DNA of 18,559 nucleotides from assembly GCA_902495455.1 (NCBI GenBank), contig CABUXJ010000040.1:1-18559 (forward strand). The letters are read 5' to 3'. Of this stretch, positions 1-7,900 are shown piece by piece. Under the pieces are notes generated by a model. The model made no database searches, was not told the origin of the DNA, and saw nothing but the letters and a program-made list of their open reading frames with translations. The first letter of the stretch is position 1. Each line of letters starts with the position of its first letter. This DNA is from an uncultured Prevotella sp. Its GTDB lineage: Bacteria > Bacteroidota > Bacteroidia > Bacteroidales > Bacteroidaceae. The position numbers were made by a program, and so were the translations under genes.

Positions 1-1
1 C

Positions 2-856
2 GTCGCCGGCTTCGCCCGCCGCCACTACCGCCCCGACAACGCCGTCTTCTTCGTCTACGGCGACATCGACTTCCGCCGTCTGACAACGCTTCTCGGCCGC
101 CTTACGGCCTCTCTGACGGCTTCTTCGCCCGCTTCCGGTATAACAGGCAGGCTGCTGTCGGAACGCGCCCACAGGCCGGCCTCAGAGTACTATTCCGCTT
201 CCGGTACGACGGACGGGCCGCTGTCGGAGGACTCTCCGACGGTAGGAACACACTCTTGTATTTGTCCGCAAACGGGAAATCCCTCCCCTGCCCTGCCGCC
301 CTACACCGCCCGTGAGGTCATTCTCCACAAAGAGACCCATCAGGCCCATGTCATGACAGGCTGCCGGACGTTCGGCGCCGGTGACGACCGCCGCATGGCG
401 CTCTATCTGCTCAACAATATCCTCGGCGGTCCGGGCATGAACGCCCGCCTCAACGTATCGCTCCGCGAACGCCACGGGCTGGTCTACACCGTCGAGAGCA
501 CGATGGTCACCTATTCCGATACGGGTCTGTGGTCAGTCTATTTCGGCTGCGACCCTCGCGACATCGCCCGCTGCCGACGGCTCGTCCGCCGCGAACTGGA
601 CCGCATGACGGACCGTCCGCTGAGCGCCACGGCCCTTGCCACGGCCAAAAGACAGCTCAAAGGCCAGCTGGCCGTGGCTTGCGACAACCGCGAGAGCTTT
701 GCCCTCGACTTCGGAAGGACGTTCCTCCACTACGGCCACGGACGCGACATCAACACTCTCTTCAACCGCATCGACGCCGTAACGGCCGACCGCATACAGG
801 CCGTGGCACAGGAACTCTTCGCTCCCGAACGGCTCACAACGCTGATATTCAAGTGA
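2..856 (+). CDS. M16 (insulinase/pitrilysin family) peptidase, C-terminal part, 5' end outside window
   Basis: The reading frame is open from the first complete codon and ends at TGA 854-856, leaving 284 residues. The visible part resembles the end of one M16 domain (YGDIDF, then a linker) followed by a non-catalytic M16 C-terminal domain: HKETHQAHVMTG, then a YLLNNILGGPGMNARLN stretch and LRERHGLVYTVES, which is the typical core of this family. The zinc-binding HxxEH motif would lie upstream and cannot be checked. M16 proteins degrade peptides in the periplasm or cytoplasm; which one applies here is unknown. Unusually, about 65 residues of low-complexity Ser/Pro/Thr-rich linker separate the two domains and contain a duplicated segment (see the repeat at 131-228). 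The gene converges on the wbqC-like gene across a shared terminator. Family assignment is firm; the exact role is not known. Confidence 0.85.
   Translation, partial: VAGFARRHYRPDNAVFFVYGDIDFRRLTTLLGRLTASLTASSPASGITGRLLSERAHRPASEYYSASGTTDGPLSEDSPTVGTHSCICPQTGNPSPALPPYTAREVILHKETHQAHVMTGCRTFGAGDDRRMALYLLNNILGGPGMNARLNVSLRERHGLVYTVESTMVTYSDTGLWSVYFGCDPRDIARCRRLVRRELDRMTDRPLSATALATAKRQLKGQLAVACDNRESFALDFGRTFLHYGHGRDINTLFNRIDAVTADRIQAVAQELFAPERLTTLIFK
131..228 (+). repeat. Imperfect direct duplication inside the M16 linker
   Basis: Two 32-base copies (131-162 and 197-228) match at 26 of 32 positions and are spaced 66 bases (22 codons) apart. They encode ASGITGRLLSE and ASGTTDGPLSE. The in-frame spacing indicates that the linker between the two M16 domains grew by tandem duplication. 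Confidence 0.6.
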
Positions 857-908
857 GACGAAGAGAGGCAGGGATGATACAGATTCTAAAAGACAAGAAT
901 AAAACATT

Positions 909-948
909 AAAACAGGCTGGCTTCCGTATTGGTAAGCCAGCCTGTTTT
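909..948. terminator. Bidirectional hairpin terminator
   Basis: A perfect 15-bp stem (909-923 pairs with 934-948) surrounds a 10-base loop. The stem starts with AAAA and ends with TTTT, so the transcript has a U tract whichever strand is read. It lies 53 bases after the M16 stop codon and 33 bases beyond the stop of the wbqC-like gene on the other strand, so it can serve both converging genes. Confidence 0.9.
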
Positions 949-980
949 ATATATATATGATAAAGAAATCTCTCTTCACT

Positions 981-1673
981 TCACAGATACAATATGCTTT
1001 CCGGCCCCATGTTGAAGAGCAAGTCGAGGATGCTCAGGTTTGGCTGGAAGCCGTGTTTGCACTCAAAGACCTGATAGTAGCGGCGCGGGGTGAAATCGGC
1101 GTCGGGAAGTGGATGTTTGGGGTTGATGGCGTCGCGCAGGTCGAGGATACCTGAAGCCGGCATGACATCTTCAGCACGCACATATTCCGTGGTCAGACGG
1201 ATGTCGGGACAGATGTCCAAAAGCTCGCACATCTTGTGGCAGATGGCCATGTCGAAGTCGTAGAGACGGTCCCAGCGCTGTTCGAAGAACGGGCGGATGT
1301 CGTCGGCATAATATTCGAAGAAAGGTGTCTCGCTGTATGCGCTCATCAGTGCGTGCCAATGGAGATGGCGCCAGTTGCCGTGGTCGCTGATGCGGATGTC
1401 GTTACAGGATGCACAAGTGGCGGCGGCTTTTGTATCGGACATGGCGGTGGCAATATTAGAAGTATCAGTTACGACTATATCGGAGATATTAGCGTTGCGT
1501 TCCACTGGCACGGTGAGTGCTTGCCGTCCGTTGGCCGTGGCGATGACGCAGCGGTTACGATACGTCTGCTTCACGTAACTGTCATGCTGCTCTATGAATA
1601 CGGTCTGGTGACTATGGAGCTTCTGATACCACTGCACGGGACCGAAATATGTCATTGAAAGGAGGGCGGTCAT
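981..1673 (-). CDS. WbqC-like family protein
   Basis: The 230-residue product begins MTALLSMTYFGPVQWYQKL, the characteristic opening of WbqC-like proteins, and carries family-like blocks such as QTYRNRCVIATANG, LTVPVE and the late YYQVF segment. Proteins of this family occur in O-antigen or surface polysaccharide loci and also, in Bacteroidales, next to lepB; their biochemical activity is not established. The ATG at 1673 is used because the conserved YFGP motif starts eight residues in; the internal Met at residue 7 is a less likely alternative. The gene is the last of the dapB-lepB-lepB'-wbqC run. A 117-base gap with a long inverted repeat precedes it, so it may be transcribed partly on its own. 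I infer an envelope role from family and neighbours only. Confidence 0.8.
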   Translation of the reverse strand: MTALLSMTYFGPVQWYQKLHSHQTVFIEQHDSYVKQTYRNRCVIATANGRQALTVPVERNANISDIVVTDTSNIATAMSDTKAAATCASCNDIRISDHGNWRHLHWHALMSAYSETPFFEYYADDIRPFFEQRWDRLYDFDMAICHKMCELLDICPDIRLTTEYVRAEDVMPASGILDLRDAINPKHPLPDADFTPRRYYQVFECKHGFQPNLSILDLLFNMGPESILYL

Positions 1674-1682
1674 ATTTTTATT

Positions 1683-1786
1683 GTGGAGGGAGGAGTGTGG
1701 AGGGAGGAGTGAGATGTGTTTTTATTGTGGAGGAAAATCACGTAACAAGACATATCTCACTCCTCACTCCACACTCCTCCCTCCTC
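1683..1786. repeat. Long intergenic inverted repeat built of GGAGGAGTG-like words
   Basis: Arms 1683-1719 and 1750-1786 (37 bases each) match at 34 of 37 positions when one is reverse-complemented, with a 30-base loop. Each arm is itself an iteration of GGAGGGAGGAGTG-like words. A 15-base direct repeat (1675-1689 and 1719-1733, TTTTTATTGTGGAGG) overlaps the left arm and loop. It fills the gap between the lepB-like gene and the wbqC-like gene and would form a strong hairpin in the transcript. There is no U tract, so an ordinary terminator is not supported. Confidence 0.8.
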
Positions 1787-1790
1787 GTCT

Positions 1791-2357
1791 TCATTTTATT
1801 ATCAGTGTTCTCCCACGAACGTATCCATCGTAGACGGGATAGGTGTCGTCGTGGCTGTAGACAATCATGCAGACGCGGCCGATAATGCTGCTCTCGGGAA
1901 CGAGGCCGAGTTGACGGCCGCCGGACTTGCCCGTGCCGCCGATAGTCTCCATCAGATAGTATTCCTGATCGGCACAGGTGACGGCTCCGGGGACAATCAT
2001 GGGGCCGTCGGCGGCGTTCAGTGTGTCACCCGGCACGGCACGGCAGCGGGCAACAAAGACGCCCGGCAGAGAGTCCGCAGGGCTGTCGAAGGCCACAATG
2101 TCACCCCGGCACACCTCACTGCGACAGAGACGGCCGTAGCTGAAGAGCCCGCCCATGCGCCCCGTGCGCAGTCCGTAGCTCCAGCGGTTGACCAGAATAC
2201 GGTCGCCGGCGATGAACTCCGGTTGGAGTGCCGAACCGCGAACGATGCAAACGGTGAAAGCCAGTGCGCGGAACGCCAGAGTGAGCGCGGCTGCGATCAC
2301 TAATGTCAAGGCAAACTTCACACAGGCTTTCATGTCTCTTCTGATTATGTCATTCAT
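1791..2357 (-). CDS. Signal peptidase I-like (S26) protein lacking both catalytic residues
   Basis: This is a 188-residue protein from the ATG at 2357, or 180 residues from the ATG at 2333, which has a better purine-rich stretch (AGAAGAG) upstream. Numbered from 2333, residues 7-30 form one membrane segment, followed by RGSALQPEFIAGDRILVNRW. Aligned on the Pro and the GD pair with the family box SMxPTLxxGD, the nucleophilic Ser is Ala35. In the second box, FVARCRAVPGD aligns with the usual YIKRVVGLPGD, so the general-base Lys is Ala95. The late GDNRxxSxDSR box is also replaced (ETIGGTGKSGGR). The fold is recognisable but the protein should not cleave signal peptides. It follows an apparently intact lepB by 31-55 bases, so it is probably co-expressed. 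A partner, chaperone or substrate-holding role is possible but unproven. Confidence 0.8.
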   Translation of the reverse strand: MNDIIRRDMKACVKFALTLVIAAALTLAFRALAFTVCIVRGSALQPEFIAGDRILVNRWSYGLRTGRMGGLFSYGRLCRSEVCRGDIVAFDSPADSLPGVFVARCRAVPGDTLNAADGPMIVPGAVTCADQEYYLMETIGGTGKSGGRQLGLVPESSIIGRVCMIVYSHDDTYPVYDGYVRGRTLIIK

Positions 2358-2388
2358 TGCCGGCCGTGCGGCCGTGCCGCTTCGGTCG

Positions 2389-3804
2389 CTATTTGATATT
2401 GTCCACCATGCGGAACAGACGGTTCCAGCGGATGCCGCTGAAGCCTCCGCGGTCAGGATCGCTGGACCACCAAATGAATATCGGTTTGCCCACGATATGG
2501 TCTTCGGGGACAAATCCCCAGATGCGCGAGTCGGCCGAGCGGTGGCGGTTGTCGCCCATCATCCAGTAGTAGTCCATCCGGAAGGTATATTCCGATGTCT
2601 CCTTGCCGTTGATGAGGATGCGACCGTCGCTTATCCGGAGGTCGTTGCCCTCGTAGACACGTATCGGCCGCTCATAGACGGCGATGTTGTCCATCGTCAG
2701 CTTTATCGTTCCGCCCTTCTTGGGAATCCACACCGGACCGTAGTTGTCGACCGTCCAGTGCTTGTTTCCGTTGAGCGGATATGTGAAGTGGTCGTCCTGC
2801 TCGATTACCGGGCCGATGATTTCAACGAGGTCCTTGCGCCGTGACAGCTCTTTGTAGGCACGCTTCGTCAGCGGGATATAGCCCGCCGTGTTGAGACACA
2901 TGAGGTCCTCCATCGTTATGCCGAGGTCCTTCATCAGTTCGTCGGGCAGCGACTGGAGCAGCCGGACGTAGTATGTGTACTGCACGTTGTCCGGTTCCTT
3001 GTTTGCCTTGCCGTCGAGATAGACGATGCGGTCGCGTATCTGGAGCGTCTGACCGGGCAGTCCGACACATCTCTTGACGTAGTTCTCGCGACGGTCGACG
3101 GGGCGCGTGGCCAGTTCGCCGTATTCAGCGCGAATTTCTTTCACATAGTTGCGGCCGGCGGCATAGATGAAGTCGAAGTAGCGGCGGCGGTCCGTCGCGC
3201 TGAGCGAGTCGATGTCGAAGGTCGGCGGATAGAGTCCGTAGCCGATCTGATAGCATATCTGATAGTAGTCCTGGTCACGCACCTGCGGCGCCGTGCAGAT
3301 GGTGTCGCCGCCGGGGAAGTTGAAGACGACGATGTCGTTGAGCTGTACTTTGCCCAGTCCCTCGACGCGGCGGTAGTCCCACTGCGGCCACGGGATGTAC
3401 GACGGACAGTCGAGAACGGGCAGCGTGTGTTGCGTCAGGGGCATGGTGAGCGGCGTCTGCGGGATGCGCGGGCCGTAGCTCACCTTGCTCACGAAGAGAT
3501 AGTCGCCGGTCAGGAGCGACTTCTCTAACGAACTGGAGGGTATGACATAGTTCTGAAAGAAGAACAGATTGATGAAATAGACGGCCACGAGGGCGAACAC
3601 GATGGCGTCGACCCACGACATGAGAAAGCGCGTCACAGGATTGACAGAGTCCTTCCACCACTGCCACTTGATCTTCTTGGTGATGTAAACATCAAATATG
3701 AACGGTATGACGATGATGCCCAACCAGCTCTTCACCCACACGAGGAAGGCGAGATAGAGCACCAGAACGACGATAAACTTCAGCCATTGCTTTTTATTTT
3801 TCAT
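2389..3804 (-). CDS. lepB: Signal peptidase I, extended Bacteroidales form
   Basis: The 471-residue product is a membrane-bound type I signal peptidase that would release exported proteins at the periplasmic face of the inner membrane. Hydrophobic segments lie near residues 9-37 (probably two passes) and 66-83. The catalytic box is VIPSSSLEKSLLTGD with Ser92 as likely nucleophile. The Lys box is NYVKRCVGLPG with Lys244. The family signature MGDNRHRSADSRIWGFVPED sits at 416-435. The protein is much longer than the E. coli enzyme (324 residues) because of inserts between boxes (about 115-240 and 260-410). Start MKNKKQWLKF gives the expected short basic N-terminus. It lies downstream of dapB on the same strand, separated by a 203-base repeat-filled gap, and upstream of an inactive-looking paralogue. 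Confidence 0.93.
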   Translation of the reverse strand: MKNKKQWLKFIVVLVLYLAFLVWVKSWLGIIVIPFIFDVYITKKIKWQWWKDSVNPVTRFLMSWVDAIVFALVAVYFINLFFFQNYVIPSSSLEKSLLTGDYLFVSKVSYGPRIPQTPLTMPLTQHTLPVLDCPSYIPWPQWDYRRVEGLGKVQLNDIVVFNFPGGDTICTAPQVRDQDYYQICYQIGYGLYPPTFDIDSLSATDRRRYFDFIYAAGRNYVKEIRAEYGELATRPVDRRENYVKRCVGLPGQTLQIRDRIVYLDGKANKEPDNVQYTYYVRLLQSLPDELMKDLGITMEDLMCLNTAGYIPLTKRAYKELSRRKDLVEIIGPVIEQDDHFTYPLNGNKHWTVDNYGPVWIPKKGGTIKLTMDNIAVYERPIRVYEGNDLRISDGRILINGKETSEYTFRMDYYWMMGDNRHRSADSRIWGFVPEDHIVGKPIFIWWSSDPDRGGFSGIRWNRLFRMVDNIK

Positions 3805-3842
3805 TGGATGTTTTTTTTATAAGGAGTTAAAAGGAGTCAAAC

Positions 3843-3993
3843 GGAGATATCGCTCCCCGCGGTCGCTAAGGAGATAAAAGACAAATGTCTTGTCGGGGAA
3901 AAGCCTGAACCAGTGATATCAGGTATCGTCTTTTAACTTCCGAGCGGGCTTTGCCCGCGATAACTCCCTTTAACTCCTAAGCGGCGAAGCCGC
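3843..3993. repeat. Imperfect inverted repeat with nested GC hairpins between lepB and dapB
   Basis: Arms 3843-3882 and 3928-3967 match at 27 of 40 positions in inverted orientation, best at their two ends (ATCGC and TAAAAGAC). Nested perfect hairpins are GCGGGC-TTT-GCCCGC at 3944-3958 and GCGGC-GAA-GCCGC at 3981-3993. Words of the type GGAGTTAAA recur on both sides (3820-3840 and 3960-3980). The element occupies most of the gap after dapB. No poly-U tract follows the hairpins. Confidence 0.65.
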
Positions 3994-4007
3994 GATACTC
4001 CTCAAAT

Positions 4008-4763
4008 TTAAAACTTAAACATGTCACTAATTGTCAGCAGACCGCTGTGTGTCGCCGTAAATTCGGCCGCGAGCACCGCTCCGAGGGCAAAGCCGCGACG
4101 CGAATGGGCGTCATGTGTGATGGTGATGCTGTCGGCGTCGCTGTCGTAGCTGATTGTGTGGATGCCCGGCACCTCGCCTCGGCGTATGCTGTCTATGGCC
4201 AGCTGGTCGGCTGCGGGCGTGCCTTCTGTCACGACCGTGCCGTCCGGTTGCGTCAGCGTGCCGACGGTCCAAGAGTTCTTACGGTCGACGGCAGCGGTGA
4301 TTTCCTCGGCAAGAGTGATTGCCGTGCCGCTCGGATGGTCGAGCTTGTGGACGTGGTGGACCTCCTCCATGCGCACGTCATACTGCGGAAAACCGTTCAT
4401 GATGCGTGCCAGATAGCGGTTGACGGCCGAGAATATGGCCATGCCGACGGAGAAGTTGGAAGCCCAGAAAAGCGTCTTACCCTCCTTCTCGCACATCCGG
4501 CGCACGTCGTCGCCGTGGTCGGCCATCCATCCCGTCGAACCGCTGACCACCTTGACGCCGCGGGCGAAGGCCTTCAGATAATTGCCGTAGGCCACTTGGG
4601 GCGCGGTGAACTCGATGGCCACGTCGGCCGAAGCAAACTCAGGGCTGTCGAAGTCCTGCTGATTGTCGATGTCTATGATACTCACGATTTCGTGGCCACG
4701 GCTGCGGGCGATTTCCTCTATCATCCTGCCCATCTTGCCATAGCCGATTAATGCTATTTTCAT
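4008..4763 (-). CDS. dapB: 4-hydroxy-tetrahydrodipicolinate reductase
   Basis: The 251-residue enzyme reduces the dihydrodipicolinate intermediate of the diaminopimelate/lysine pathway with NAD(P)H in the cytoplasm, supplying peptidoglycan and lysine. The nucleotide-binding loop GYGKMG is at residues 7-12. The catalytic and substrate-binding stretch EVHHVHKLDHPSGTA (134-148) has the His pair, Lys140 and the SGTA loop. The length is slightly shorter than E. coli DapB (273). I place the start at the Met of MKIALIGYGKMG (4763), because the nucleotide loop should begin a few residues in; an in-frame Met eight codons upstream lies close to the -7 box. It is the first gene of the dapB-lepB-lepB'-wbqC run. 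Confidence 0.95.
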   Translation of the reverse strand: MKIALIGYGKMGRMIEEIARSRGHEIVSIIDIDNQQDFDSPEFASADVAIEFTAPQVAYGNYLKAFARGVKVVSGSTGWMADHGDDVRRMCEKEGKTLFWASNFSVGMAIFSAVNRYLARIMNGFPQYDVRMEEVHHVHKLDHPSGTAITLAEEITAAVDRKNSWTVGTLTQPDGTVVTEGTPAADQLAIDSIRRGEVPGIHTISYDSDADSITITHDAHSRRGFALGAVLAAEFTATHSGLLTISDMFKF

Positions 4764-4784
4764 GTTAATCCGAATTAAACAGCG

Positions 4785-4792
4785 CAAAGTTA
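4785..4792 (-). promoter_or_regulatory. Bacteroidetes-type -7 box upstream of dapB
   Basis: Read on the minus strand this is TAACTTTG, a full match to the Bacteroidetes TAnnTTTG box, 22 bases before the dapB ATG. No clear -33 TTG was seen at the usual distance, so the assignment rests on the -7 box and position. Confidence 0.55.
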
Positions 4793-4924
4793 CGCTTTTT
4801 TAGTCATAATCCGTTGGTTTACAGACTAAAAAATGTTATTCCGCCGGTAGAAGCCGGCCGGATGTCGGCCGGAATACAACCGGATGCCTGCCGGATGCGC
4901 CTTGGAATGTTTTTCCAAAACTGC

Positions 4925-4966
4925 AAAAAGCCGGCAGACGCTCCGTGACGAACGTTCTGCCGGCTT
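4925..4966 (-). terminator. Rho-independent terminator after the BspA-like gene
   Basis: A perfect 11-bp stem (4956-4966 pairs with 4928-4938; minus-strand AAGCCGGCAGA and TCTGCCGGCTT) has a 17-base loop and is followed on the minus strand by a T run at 4929-4925. It starts 34 bases after the stop codon of the gene ending at 5000. Confidence 0.88.
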
Positions 4967-4999
4967 GCTGCGTGTCAGCGGCCGCATGGCCTCAACCCA

Positions 5000-7900
5000 T
5001 CACTTGATGACGAGCTTCTTTCCTTTATGTATGTAGAGGCCCTTGCCCGGCTTCGTGACGCGCACGCCGCTGATGGTGTAGTATGCGTCGTCAGCCGTCC
5101 GACCGGCGTCAGCGGCCTTTGTCTCAGAGATGCCCGTGAGGATGTCGTTGACCTCCTCGTCCGTGAGACCGACGATGTTCTTAAATGCGCTCCAACAGCG
5201 CGTGTTGCGGTATGTCTCCACCAGAGCCTCCGGTACGTAGAGCGTGATGACGGCATTGAGATGATTAGTATTTGTGCTCAACCACTCCGGTATGGTCGGA
5301 GAGAGCGAGTAGAGCTTCTTCAGATTGCCGTCATACTCATTTCTCAACATCCACTGTTGCACCTGACTTCCGATGTATTTGACGCTTTGCGGCAGGACGA
5401 AAGCCTCCATATCGGATGTCTTGGGATATACCTGGAGCGTGTCCATCTCCCTGCTGTAGAGCAGGCCGTCGCCAAGGGTGTGATAAGTGTTGCCGGCTCC
5501 CACCGTGATCTCCTTCAGATTGTCGCAGTCGAAGAAGTTCACGAGGTCCAACTTTGCGTCTCCGATGTCGGCCGACTTCAGACTGTCGCACGACGTGAAG
5601 CACGATGCCCCGATGGTCGTCACCGTCGACGGCACGTTGACCTTGTCGAACAGACCGCATGACAACGCCTTCGGACCTATCGACGTCACGCTGCGCTGTT
5701 TGCCGTCGATGGTCACCGTCTGCGGGATGTCGAGCGTGCCCTCGGGCAACTTCACAAATCCGGCCAGTCTTGCCTCAGTTTCTCCCTCGGGCAGATAGAC
5801 GAGACCGTCGGTATCCCGGATGTCGCTGACGATGGTGTATTGTCCCCAGAACGCATCGTTGCGGTATGCCTCGACGGCTTCCGGTTTGACGCATACGACG
5901 GAACCGGAGAATGTTTTGCAATTGAGTGTCGACGGATCGACGACGTCGAGACTTATCGTGTTTACGGAGAAAGCGTTGTTTCCGATGTTCGTGACCGACG
6001 CCGGTATCCTCACGTTGAGCCGTCTGTCTCCTTTGAAAGCCTCGTCACTGATAGACATCAGGGACTGCGGGAAATTGACGGTCTCCAAACCGCAACGGTC
6101 CATGAAGGCATAATCAGAGATGCTCACCAGTCCTTCCGGCAGGTTTACCTTCTTCAGCTTGCCATTCACCCCTGCGACGCCCTTGAACGCCTCACGATAT
6201 ATTCCGTATGTCCCGTCCGGCACGGTATATTCCTCAGCATCGCGGTTGAAAGGATAGCAGATCAGATTCGGTCTGTCGAGTGCATTCGTTCTTCTGAAGA
6301 CCACACCATCCACATCATAATAACGGTCACTGTCGGTGCTGCCGACGACAAACACGTTCTTGAGGTTTTGGGGCGTCTTGCCGCCATAAGGTTCTGAAAA
6401 GAACAGACTGTACACCGTGTGCGGTACACGCAGCTCGGTCACGCCGGTGTTGCCGCCCACGACGTCTATAGTGATAGACTCAATACCGTCGGGCAGCGAC
6501 AGCTCGGTCAGGTTCTCGCAGTCCCTGAAGCAGCCGTCCGTGAGCACCTTGAGGTTTGCCGGCAACTTGATGCTTGCAATCGGTGTTCCCCAAAATGCCC
6601 CGACAAGTCGGGTGATGTCGTCATGGAGCGTCACGTTCCTGAGGGACTTGCAGTCACCGAATGTGCCCAGTTCGAGCTTTGTCACCTTTGCCGGTACGAC
6701 AAACGACTCGATTGCTGTTTTGCTGAATGAGTAGGAGCCTATATACTCCAGATCCTCGGGAACGTTGATGTCCTTCAGCTGTCCGCAGTTTTCGAATGTG
6801 TAGTCCTCTATCCGCTTCAGGCTCTTCGGCAGTTCGATGTGCCTCAGGGTGGCGGGAAAATGCTGCACGCCGAGCGTGGTCAGCTGCGGCTTGACGTATA
6901 GCTCCTCCACTATCGAACTGTCAGGTAGCGTTTCCCATATGTTTTCATATCCGAACGTATAGTCCCGTATGGCGGTCACGGCCATCCGGCGTGTCCCGTA
7001 GTCTACCGCCTCGGGGATTGTTATGACCTGCCGGTCTTTCGGTCGGCCGACGAGTTCCACCTCACTGTCGGACAGCAACTGATATGTAAGGCCGTCGACC
7101 GCGAGCTCCGGCCCCTTCACGTAGTCTTTCCACACATCGGTATTCAGGTAGGTGAGGAACAACTCGTAGTCGTCCACGACGACCCTCACCGTTTCGTCAA
7201 AGACGTCCGCCTCCACTGCGGGCGGTGTGGGGCTGGAGAGGTGAAGTTCGGCGTATCTGAACGCATAGTGGCCGATGGAGGTAAGGCTCGACGGCAGCAC
7301 GACAGTCCTTATTCCAAGGAGATTGCGATTGGTGATATAAAACGCGTATGCCCCGATGGTCTCCACGCCCTCCGACAGGGTGATGTCTGCCAGCAATTCA
7401 CAATACTGAAATGCGCCATCGCTGATGGTCTTGACCGTTCCGGGGATAGTGACTGAGCGCAGTTTCTCACAATAGTAGAACGCCTTTTTGCCGATAGTCT
7501 CCACACAATCAGGCATGGTGATGTCGGTCAGCTTCCAACATCTCTCAAACGCGCTCTCGCCGATAGCCTTGAGCTTGCCGGGGATAGAGATTGAGGGCAG
7601 TTCCCGACATTCATAGAAAGCTCTTGCTCCGATGGTCTCCACGCCGGCAGGCAGGGTGATGTCGGTCAGCGCCCAACATCCCTCAAACGCACTCTCACCG
7701 ATGGTCTTGACGTCACCGGAGATGTTGACCGTCTCTAAAGCCGCACATTTGTAGAACGCCTTCGCCCCGATGGTTTCCACGCCGGCAGACAGGGTGACGT
7801 CAATCAGCTCTATACAACTCTCAAACGCGCTTTCACCGATGTTCTTGACCTTACCGGGGATAGTGATTGAGCGCAGTTTCTGGCAATAGTAGAACGCCTT

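Noticed and set aside
4840..4910. CCGGATG-type short repeats upstream of dapB
   Set aside because: They are few, degenerate and GC-driven, with no stem or spacing pattern strong enough to call.
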